Shown here: positions 1-5,196 of the stretch, one piece after another
How the letters are laid out: each line of letters opens with the position of its first letter
How positions within the stretch are numbered: the stretch's first letter is position 1
Source of the DNA: Eubacterium sp.
Lineage (GTDB): Bacteria > Bacillota > Clostridia > Oscillospirales > Acutalibacteraceae
Length of the DNA stretch: 5,366 bases
Direction of reading: 5' to 3'
NCBI GenBank assembly: GCA_017543415.1
Contig: JAFYGD010000144.1
Coordinates: forward strand, 1-5,366
The notes under the pieces: generated by a model
What the model was told of the DNA's origin: nothing
What the model saw: only the letters and a program-made list of their open reading frames with translations
Database searches by the model: none
Program-made: the position numbers and the translations under genes

Positions 1-888
1 AAATACCCGGACGCAAAGCTCGTTATGAGCGCTAACGCGCTGAGGATGCTGCCGCAGTTTGCCGATGTTGACACTTCAAGAGTTATTGCGGTTAAAGAAA
101 ACGACACGCTTGAGCTCGGCACTCACACGCTCACCTTCTTTACAGCGGCGATGGTACACTGGCCGGAGGTTATTGTAAGCTACGACAGCGCGGATAAGGT
201 TTTATTCTCCGCAGACGCGTTCGGCAAGTTCGGAACGGTTGACGCAGACGAAGGCTGGTCCTGCGAAGCAAGGCGTTACTACTTCAACATTGTAGGAAAA
301 TACGGAAAGCAGGTTCAGGCTCTTTTAAAGAAAGCTGCTGCGCTTGATATTAAAACCATATGCCCGCTGCACGGCCCCGTACTTACGGACACAATTCCCG
401 AAGTGCTTAAGCTTTACAACACCTGGTCGGCTTACGAGCCCGAGGACAAGGGCGTATTTATTGCCTGCGCTTCCATTCACGGCAACACCCTTGAAGCGGC
501 TGAAAAGATGAAGGAAATCCTTGAAAAGAAGGGCTGCCCGAGAGTTGCTATGGCAGACCTTTGCAGAGAGGATATTGCGGAATGCGTTGAGGACGGGTTC
601 CGCCACAGCGTACTGCTTTGCATGGCTTCAAGCTATGACGGCGGAGTTTTTGCGCCGATGAGCGATTATCTTAACCACCTTAAACACAAGGCGTTTCAGA
701 ACAGGAAGGTTGCGCTTGTTGAAAACACCTCATGGGCTCCGAGCGCAATACGCACGATGAAGGCGGAATTTGAGGATATGAAAGATATTACTATCCTTGA
801 CAAAACGGTTTCAATCAAAACAAGACTCACAGCTGAAAACATTAAAGAGCTTGAAGAGCTTGCAGACCTGATAATTGAAAATGTATAA
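1..888 (+). CDS. fprA: FprA-family A-type flavodiiron protein (oxygen/NO reductase), 5' partial
   Basis: This is a cytoplasmic flavodiiron protein: a metallo-beta-lactamase-like domain carrying a diiron site fused to an FMN-binding flavodoxin domain. The family reduces O2 to water (some members reduce NO to N2O) and protects anaerobes. The frame is open from base 1, so the start is off the window: 295 residues are visible against about 400 usual, and the missing part should hold the HxExDH iron ligands. Visible ligand candidates, numbering from base 1, are His53 (MVHWPE), Asp72 (FSADAFG) and His124 (CPLHGP). The flavodoxin domain begins near residue 150, with FMN phosphate loop CASIHGNT at 156-163 in place of the commoner YxSMYGNT. 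The tail SWAPSAIRTM is typical of the FprA C-terminus. The gene ends just before a terminator and converges on the minus-strand operon. The family call is firm; preference for O2 or NO cannot be read from the sequence. Confidence 0.95.
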   Translation, partial: KYPDAKLVMSANALRMLPQFADVDTSRVIAVKENDTLELGTHTLTFFTAAMVHWPEVIVSYDSADKVLFSADAFGKFGTVDADEGWSCEARRYYFNIVGKYGKQVQALLKKAAALDIKTICPLHGPVLTDTIPEVLKLYNTWSAYEPEDKGVFIACASIHGNTLEAAEKMKEILEKKGCPRVAMADLCREDIAECVEDGFRHSVLLCMASSYDGGVFAPMSDYLNHLKHKAFQNRKVALVENTSWAPSAIRTMKAEFEDMKDITILDKTVSIKTRLTAENIKELEELADLIIENV

Positions 889-889
889 A

Positions 890-920
890 AAACAACCCCG
901 CATCAGCGGGGTTTATTTTT
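890..920. terminator. Bidirectional rho-independent terminator between convergent genes
   Basis: A perfect 6-bp GC stem (CCCCGC 896-901, GCGGGG 906-911) closes an ATCA tetraloop. On the plus strand it is followed by TTTATTTTT (912-920). On the minus strand it is followed by TTGTTTTTTATA (reading 895 down to 884). It therefore has a U-tract in both directions and should end both the flavodiiron gene, whose stop is at 886-888, and the GH27 operon, whose stop is at 919-921. The minus-strand stop codon abuts the plus-strand T-run, so the junction is very compact. Confidence 0.9.
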
Positions 921-2637
921 ATCTTGAAATGCGGAAAACCTTTACGCCGTGAGGCGGAACGGAGCAGGCAATTTTTGCTCCCTGCGCTCTGTCGTCCGAC
1001 CATAAATCGTGGATTTCATAGTCGCGCGGTGAAGGTCTGAATTCAAGGTATTTTTCATCCTTAAGGCTGTCAAGCTCAAAGTCAACAGGCTTTTTCTTAC
1101 CGCTTGTATTAAAGAAGCAAAGCGCCGTATCGCCGTTATAAAGCGGACGGGCAATAGTATCAATACCGCCCTTGCGGCTGATAAGCTTTGCAGGCTTAAC
1201 AAGCGGGTCCTGGTCAATAAGAATAAGGCTGTTATTTGTAAGAATATTAAGAATTGCAGCGCTTTTCTTTGAGCCGTCCTCAAGCTTACGGATATCGTTA
1301 CCGAGAACGAGCGGCGCGGCAAGCATACACCAAAGGGTGAAATGCGATTTATTTTCATCAATATTGAGCTTACCGTTGCCGACCTCAAGCATATCGGGGT
1401 CATTAACGTGGCCGGGAGAGGAATACTTATAAAGCTTAAGCGTTTTTTTGTAAAGCGAAACAATGCTGTGCCAGCCGGAATTGATATCCATTGTTGTTCG
1501 CCACATATTTCCTGCCTTTGCGCCCCAGTTCCACGGGTTGCCCCAGCCCCATTCGCAGATTGAATAGGTAATCGGCTTTTCTTCGGTATGGGAATATTCA
1601 GCCCATTCCCTTGAAGCCTGCTTTAATGCGTCGCCCATACGCTTATACTGGATATATTCGCTGTCGGCAGAGGTAACTACGGGGTTACAGAGCTTAATGG
1701 TGTTTTCACCGGTTTTAAGCTTAACCTCAATCTGCAGCCTTGCGTCAGGTGAAAAGCTGTGGCCGGACGGAAAATGCGCCTCATACATTACGCCGTTAAC
1801 ATAAACCTGCATATAGCGCTTGAAGTTAATCCAGTTTTTATTGCTGTGTATTGTCATTACATACCAGCCGCCGTTATCAACCGAAAGGCTGAAGGTTGCC
1901 GTACCTGCGCCGTGGTTAAGATAACCGATACCCTTACCAGTAGGCAGCTCCTTCATTTTGATTACCTTTGCCCTGCCGGTAAACTTTGCGTGCTCGGGCT
2001 TGAGGGTATATTCAGCGTGGTGACCTTTGCGGCTTAAATCTATGTACTCAATTACGGGCGATGAGCCGCTGAGCTTTTTATGGTGGCAGAAATCGTATTT
2101 AAGATATTCTACGCCCCACGACGCAATCGTTCTTGCGTCAAGAAGCTCGTTGCCGAGAGAAGCGGGTAAATCCTCGCAGGTGTGGGAACCGTTGGAGGAA
2201 TAAAGCCCCATTTTCAGACCGAGAGCGTTAATCCTTCTGCAAAGCTCTTCAATACCGGAGGGGAAGGTTTCAAGGTCGCCCTGAAGCTTACCGTCCTCAT
2301 CGCGCATTGAGCTCTGCCAGCAGTCGTCAAGGTTAACGTACTGATAACCCGCATCTGCAAGCCCTGTATCAACAAGCACCTTTGCGCTGTCATAAATGCT
2401 CTCCTCGCTGATATGGTGGCGAAGCGTATTCCAGCTTGACCAGCCCATAATAGGAAGGCGGTTGCCGTTTTCATAATCGGGCACGTCGCTGATATCAATA
2501 GTCAGCTTTTTTCTGCCTATAGCCTTTAACATGCAGAGCGGGCATTTGCCGTCTGCCTTCATGGCAAGAAACCACGTTACAAATACTACAAACGCTACTA
2601 CAAGAACAGTTAACAATACTATTAATGCTGTTGTCAT
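919..2637 (-). CDS. Membrane-anchored GH27 alpha-galactosidase with an inserted carbohydrate-binding module
   Basis: This 572-residue glycoside hydrolase family 27 (clan GH-D) enzyme is predicted to release terminal alpha-galactose by a retaining mechanism. Residues 4-25 form a hydrophobic membrane segment with no clear signal peptidase site or lipobox, followed by a CPLC motif (32-35) and a basic stretch (GRKK, 41-44). The barrel starts at LPIMGWSSWN (61-70). NLDDCW (102-107) binds sugar, Asp182 in KYDFC is the expected nucleophile and Asp384 in WRTTMDI the expected acid/base. CEWG (361-364) is the 2-OH recognition loop typical of alpha-galactosidases rather than N-acetylgalactosaminidases. 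NDPDMLEVGN (412-421) and QDPL (476-479) are further family motifs, and a beta-sandwich occupies about 484-572. Residues about 189-330 are a beta-rich insert. The start is fixed by the ATGA overlap with the upstream gene, and it is the last gene of the operon. A related GH27 activity, such as beta-L-arabinopyranosidase, is not excluded. Confidence 0.93.
   Translation of the reverse strand: MTTALIVLLTVLVVAFVVFVTWFLAMKADGKCPLCMLKAIGRKKLTIDISDVPDYENGNRLPIMGWSSWNTLRHHISEESIYDSAKVLVDTGLADAGYQYVNLDDCWQSSMRDEDGKLQGDLETFPSGIEELCRRINALGLKMGLYSSNGSHTCEDLPASLGNELLDARTIASWGVEYLKYDFCHHKKLSGSSPVIEYIDLSRKGHHAEYTLKPEHAKFTGRAKVIKMKELPTGKGIGYLNHGAGTATFSLSVDNGGWYVMTIHSNKNWINFKRYMQVYVNGVMYEAHFPSGHSFSPDARLQIEVKLKTGENTIKLCNPVVTSADSEYIQYKRMGDALKQASREWAEYSHTEEKPITYSICEWGWGNPWNWGAKAGNMWRTTMDINSGWHSIVSLYKKTLKLYKYSSPGHVNDPDMLEVGNGKLNIDENKSHFTLWCMLAAPLVLGNDIRKLEDGSKKSAAILNILTNNSLILIDQDPLVKPAKLISRKGGIDTIARPLYNGDTALCFFNTSGKKKPVDFELDSLKDEKYLEFRPSPRDYEIHDLWSDDRAQGAKIACSVPPHGVKVFRISR
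1648..2073 (-). other. CBM35/CBM6-like module inserted in the GH27 barrel
   Basis: Residues about 189-330 of the GH27 protein interrupt the barrel between beta-strand 4 (nucleophile, KYDFC) and helix 4 (YKRMGDALKQ). The insert has the pattern of a CBM35/CBM6-type beta-sandwich: an AEYTL opening near 208, TFSLSVDNGGWYVMTIHSN (248-266), a strand ending in YVNG (279-282), FPSG (289-292) and a final EVKLKTGENTIKL (304-316). In this family such modules bind sugars, often with calcium. The family call rests on pattern recognition, and the edges are uncertain by about ten residues. Confidence 0.7.
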
Positions 2638-3806
2638 AACAATCCTATCTCCTTAAAATAGGCGAATTCCTTTTCGGCTTCGCCCTTTGTTTCATCACTG
2701 CCGATATTTTTAACCGACTTTTTAACAAAGCCCTTGTTATTTTTGAAATTGTACCAGATTCTGTACGCCCAGGCAGCGGGCGTAAGATAAGGCTTTCCGT
2801 CAATAAAATTGATATAGTCTATGCCCTTCAGCTTTTCGTAAGACGGGAAAAGAAGGTGAAGCCTTGCAGAAAAGCCCGAGCTGTTCCTGCCCTCTTCAAG
2901 CTCTCGGCGCTGAAGAACGGCGGCGGTATTTCGGTTGATATTGCCGAAGGCGCCGTACTGAAGCAGGAATTCCTCCGTTTTTTCGGTATCAACCCCGTAA
3001 TCCGCGCCTGCGCCGAACCACTTAAAGCAAAGCGTAAGAATAACCTTTGCAAATTCGCCGAGCCCCGCGCTTTCAAGTATTTCAAAAACGCTGTTTAAAT
3101 CAATACTGCATTTATTCAGCATAACCGCAAGGTCAAGAATAAGCTTCAGCCCCGCGCCGTAAAACATAAAGTGGTGGGCAATATGGGCAATCAGATAGGC
3201 AAAGTGGTAATTATCCTCAAGCCTGCCCGAACAGCCGTCAAAAACTCCGTGCTGCATGGCGTTTGCAAAGACCTCTTCGGAATTGCTTTTGCCTGCCCTT
3301 CCGCTGATAATCTTTGTATGTACCTCAACGGTAACGCCGTCTTTAATATAGTTATAAACGGGGCCGTTTGCCCTGTCCAGCGAAAAGCCCTCTGCTTTAA
3401 GCAGGGCTTTTGCCTTATCCCTGTTTTCTTCGTCAATCATAACGTCAACGTCGCCCATAACGCGGGCTTCGGGTATGGGATACAGCTCCCTTAAAACGAT
3501 GCCTTTAAAGAAGATATGCGGCACCTCGTTATCGGAAAGGAGGCTGTCAACCTCCGAAGCGATATCGCCCTGCACCTTATACCTTACAAACGCTTCAAAG
3601 AAATCTTTTTCAAAACTTTTAAGCGCTTCTTCAGGTATGATGTCCTTATTTTCAGAAGTGTTCAGCACGCTGAAAACAGCGGGGCTCAAATTATGACGGT
3701 TTGAAAGCGCGTAAAGTCTTTCAAAATCAAGCCCCTGCGGCACCGTTACCTTTTTGTTTTCAAGATACGCTTTGCAAAGCGTTACAAGATAATCAAGTTC
3801 ACTCAT
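2634..3806 (-). CDS. NTP_transf_5-type nucleotidyltransferase family protein
   Basis: This 390-residue soluble protein of the uncharacterised nucleotidyltransferase family (Pfam NTP_transf_5, pol-beta fold) should transfer a nucleotide from an NTP to an unknown acceptor. Numbering from the ATG at 3806, the core reads FFKGIVLRELY (99-109), Arg115, then GDVDVMID (118-125), whose DxD pair Asp119/Asp121 would bind metal. VEVHTKI (160-166) supplies the family's third acidic/His strand. A helical part follows with HIAHHF (208-213) and GLKLILDLAVML (219-230), also typical. The N-terminal ~90 residues are helical. A longer reading from a TTG at 3839 would overlap the upstream gene by 29 nt and has no ribosome site, so the ATG is preferred. 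That ATG sits 4 nt after the upstream stop with no clear Shine-Dalgarno, suggesting coupled translation. Relatives occur in polysaccharide and peptide-product loci, but the substrate here is unknown. It is not a short MNT-type antitoxin, as no HEPN partner is adjacent. Confidence 0.85.
   Translation of the reverse strand: MSELDYLVTLCKAYLENKKVTVPQGLDFERLYALSNRHNLSPAVFSVLNTSENKDIIPEEALKSFEKDFFEAFVRYKVQGDIASEVDSLLSDNEVPHIFFKGIVLRELYPIPEARVMGDVDVMIDEENRDKAKALLKAEGFSLDRANGPVYNYIKDGVTVEVHTKIISGRAGKSNSEEVFANAMQHGVFDGCSGRLEDNYHFAYLIAHIAHHFMFYGAGLKLILDLAVMLNKCSIDLNSVFEILESAGLGEFAKVILTLCFKWFGAGADYGVDTEKTEEFLLQYGAFGNINRNTAAVLQRRELEEGRNSSGFSARLHLLFPSYEKLKGIDYINFIDGKPYLTPAAWAYRIWYNFKNNKGFVKKSVKNIGSDETKGEAEKEFAYFKEIGLL
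2643..2654 (-). promoter_or_regulatory. Ribosome binding site of the GH27 gene
   Basis: AAGGAG (2649-2654) lies 11 nt before the ATG at 2637, and a second purine core AGGA (2643-2646) lies 5 nt before it. Both are inside the end of the upstream nucleotidyltransferase gene. With the 4-nt ATGA start/stop overlap, this points to translation coupled to the upstream gene plus some independent initiation. Confidence 0.65.
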
Positions 3807-3810
3807 TTTA

Positions 3811-4317
3811 TTAACCGAAAACGGCTGCGCCGATAACAAGGCTTAAAACCGTTATAATAAGCCCTGCAATAAAAACGCCTACCGCAATAACGCCGAAGCT
3901 CTTTTTCCTGTCAAGATGAAGCAGCGAGGCAAGCAAAGCGCCCGTCCAGCCGCCCGTACCGGGAAGCGGGATTGCAACAAAAAGCAGCAAGCCCCATATT
4001 CCGTACTTATCAATTTTATCCTTCTTTTTAAGCGTATGCTCCTCAAGCCAGTAAATAGGTTTGTTTATATACGGAACCTTTTTAAGCAGCTCAAAGATTT
4101 TGTTGATAAGAAGAAGGATAAAAGGAATAGGCAGAATATTGCCCAGAAAGCTGATAACAAATCCTAAAAACGGATTCATACCCAAAAGCACGATGGCGGT
4201 AAACATACCGAGCCTGCACTCCAGAATAGGCATTAGCGAGATGATAAAAACAACAAGCCAGTCGGGTATGCCGTGGGCAGATAAAAACTCCTGTATAGCC
4301 TGACATATTTCCTGCAT
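3811..4317 (-). CDS. Sm_multidrug_ex family small integral membrane protein
   Basis: This 168-residue inner-membrane protein matches the putative small multi-drug export family (Pfam Sm_multidrug_ex), whose real substrate is unknown despite the name. After an amphipathic start it has hydrophobic segments at about 20-32, 37-57, 60-77, 107-133 and 141-166. Family-like features are the early PILECRLGM (30-38, where the family usually has an E-x-R motif), the GNILPIPF segment (59-66) and a Pro/Gly-rich re-entrant-like stretch IPLPGTGGWTGALL (116-129), which recalls DedA/VTT proteins. A basic cytoplasmic loop, LKKKDKIDK (96-104), separates the two halves. The length is normal for the family. It starts 9 nt after the Nudix gene and ends 4 nt before the nucleotidyltransferase ATG, so it sits centrally in the operon. 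It might move lipid-linked or small amphipathic molecules, but this is inference. Confidence 0.88.
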   Translation of the reverse strand: MQEICQAIQEFLSAHGIPDWLVVFIISLMPILECRLGMFTAIVLLGMNPFLGFVISFLGNILPIPFILLLINKIFELLKKVPYINKPIYWLEEHTLKKKDKIDKYGIWGLLLFVAIPLPGTGGWTGALLASLLHLDRKKSFGVIAVGVFIAGLIITVLSLVIGAAVFG

Positions 4318-4321
4318 ATAG

Positions 4322-4328
4322 CACCTCT
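4322..4328 (-). promoter_or_regulatory. Ribosome binding site of the Sm_multidrug_ex gene, overlapping the Nudix stop codon
   Basis: AGAGGTG (4328 down to 4322) lies 4 nt before the ATG at 4317. Its first two bases are the last two of the Nudix gene's TAG stop (4329-4327), so termination of one gene and initiation of the next share bases. This supports co-transcription and the chosen start. Confidence 0.7.
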
Positions 4329-5043
4329 AAATATAATTATTATCGTTTAAGAAATCGTGGGCGGATTTAAGAATATTCTTATCGTTATCAAATTTAAGAA
4401 GATTCATTGCCTTATCATATGTAAGCCAGATATAATCCTCTATTTCGCTTGCCTGGATAACCGTTGAGGTATCCTTTGTTGTACCTACAAAAATTGAAAC
4501 CTTCTTTTCAATCCTGTCCCTGATTTTATACCTTGAAATACTTTCAAAGCCCTCAATTATGCTGATATGAATTCCCGTTTCCTCAAGCACCTCGCGGTAG
4601 GCGGTTTCCTCCTTGGTTTCGCCCTTTTCAATATGCCCCTTGGGGAAGCCCCAGTGAGCCGAGCGTTTATTCTTAATAAGAAGGTAACGCACCTCGCCGC
4701 GAATGTCGCGGAAGACAACAGCGCCGCAGCTGCTTTCGTAAAGACATTCAAGGTTATAGCCTTTAAAATCGTTTTCAAGGTCAATATATTCCCTGATATC
4801 GTTGATAATAAAACGGGTGCTTTTCGGCGCAACTATCCAGATATAATCCTTTTCCTTACGGTTTGAGAGTATTGCAATAACCCTGCCGTCAAAATTACGC
4901 ACGGGATGATGAATACCCATAATAAAAGCTGTTTGGTTTTCATTGCCGTAAACCGTGCCGAAGTTAAGTGGATAGGTGCCGCCCGTTTCATTATCAGAGC
5001 CTATGGGATTAACCACCCTGACTCTAACATATTTTCCGAGCAT
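4327..5043 (-). CDS. Nudix hydrolase (Ap4A-hydrolase-like) with N-terminal pyrophosphatase-like domain
   Basis: This 238-residue cytoplasmic protein has two parts. Residues about 1-88 resemble family I inorganic pyrophosphatases: YPLNFG (24-29) matches their YPxNYG strand and is followed by a G-x-V-I strand (GRVIAI, 53-58) and WIVAPKS (69-75). The metal-binding DGDPxD loop is replaced by GNENQTAF, so this part is probably not catalytic. Residues about 104-210 are a Nudix domain: an SSCGAVVF strand (104-111), WGFPKGH (131-137), then a perfect Nudix box GX5EX7REVXEEXGI at 136-158. WGFPKGH followed by the box is typical of diadenosine tetraphosphate hydrolases (Ap4A to AMP and ATP), though other nucleoside-diphosphate substrates are possible. 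The ATG at 5043 is chosen because GGTGGTG lies 5 nt upstream and homology begins at MLGKYVRV. An upstream TTG at 5094 would give 17 extra residues covering a leader hairpin. It is the first gene of the operon. Confidence 0.9.
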   Translation of the reverse strand: MLGKYVRVRVVNPIGSDNETGGTYPLNFGTVYGNENQTAFIMGIHHPVRNFDGRVIAILSNRKEKDYIWIVAPKSTRFIINDIREYIDLENDFKGYNLECLYESSCGAVVFRDIRGEVRYLLIKNKRSAHWGFPKGHIEKGETKEETAYREVLEETGIHISIIEGFESISRYKIRDRIEKKVSIFVGTTKDTSTVIQASEIEDYIWLTYDKAMNLLKFDNDKNILKSAHDFLNDNNYI

Positions 5044-5048
5044 TTTTT

Positions 5049-5055
5049 CACCACC
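5049..5055 (-). promoter_or_regulatory. Ribosome binding site deciding the Nudix start
   Basis: GGTGGTG (5055 down to 5049) precedes the ATG at 5043 by five A residues. It is not a perfect AGGAGG, but spacing and purine content are right, and no comparable site precedes the in-frame TTG at 5094. Confidence 0.6.
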
Positions 5056-5062
5056 GATAATA

Positions 5063-5092
5063 GGGGAAGAATGCTGCAATATAGACTTCCCC
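5063..5092 (-). promoter_or_regulatory. Hairpin in the 5' leader of the operon mRNA
   Basis: The leader carries GGGGAAG (5092-5086) and its exact complement CTTCCCC (5069-5063), a 7-bp stem around a 16-nt loop. It begins about 10 nt after the predicted transcription start and ends before the ribosome site. No U-tract follows, so it is not an intrinsic terminator. A mRNA-stabilising 5' hairpin or a protein-binding site are both possible. Confidence 0.45.
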
Positions 5093-5108
5093 AAGATAAC
5101 ATGGTTAT

Positions 5109-5137
5109 ATTATACATAAAATAATATATTTAAACAA
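5109..5137 (-). promoter_or_regulatory. Sigma-A-type promoter of the four-gene operon
   Basis: On the minus strand, TTGTTT (5137-5132) as -35 is separated by exactly 17 nt from a consensus TATAAT (5114-5109) as -10. The surroundings are strongly A/T-rich. Transcription should start near the A at 5102, giving a leader of about 59 nt before the Nudix ATG at 5043. It lies just downstream of the hisF terminator, so the operon has its own promoter. No operator repeat overlapping it was recognised. Confidence 0.8.
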
Positions 5138-5159
5138 GAGTAAAATATTAAATAAATGT

Positions 5160-5187
5160 AAAAAAAGCGGGAGGGCAACGCCCTCCC
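5160..5187 (-). terminator. Rho-independent terminator after hisF
   Basis: A perfect 8-bp stem (GGGAGGGC 5169-5176 with GCCCTCCC 5180-5187) closes a 3-nt loop. On the minus strand it is followed by GC and seven T residues (5166-5160). It begins 9 nt after the hisF stop codon and ends before the next promoter. The plus-strand side also has a short T-run (5194-5198), but it is offset by six bases and no plus-strand gene needs it. Confidence 0.93.
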
Positions 5188-5196
5188 TTACGGTTT

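Noticed and set aside
325..606. Minus-strand 93-codon open frame antisense to the flavodiiron gene
   Set aside because: The plus frame carries clear MBL and flavodoxin motifs here; the antisense frame has no recognisable motif, promoter or ribosome site.
942..1463. Open frame of 173 codons on the minus strand inside the GH27 gene
   Set aside because: It is a shifted-frame shadow of the GH27 coding region, with no family motifs and no ribosome site, while the GH27 frame is continuous through it with all catalytic motifs.
2634..3806. Nucleotidyltransferase as an MNT/HEPN toxin-antitoxin component
   Set aside because: The protein is 390 residues with NTP_transf_5 features, much longer than MNT antitoxins, and no HEPN-type gene is adjacent.
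4061..4303. Plus-strand 80-codon open frames opposite the membrane protein gene
   Set aside because: Complementary frames of a hydrophobic-protein gene; no ribosome site or recognised family.
5022..5102. Possible leaderless upstream ORF starting with ATG at 5102-5100, at the predicted transcription start
   Set aside because: It is out of frame with the Nudix gene, runs into it, has no ribosome site and encodes no recognised peptide; a chance ATG in the leader is simpler.
5044..5196. Riboswitch or T-box in the gap between hisF and the operon
   Set aside because: The gap holds the hisF terminator, a promoter and only about 59 nt of leader with a single simple hairpin; there is no room for or match to a known riboswitch or T-box motif.
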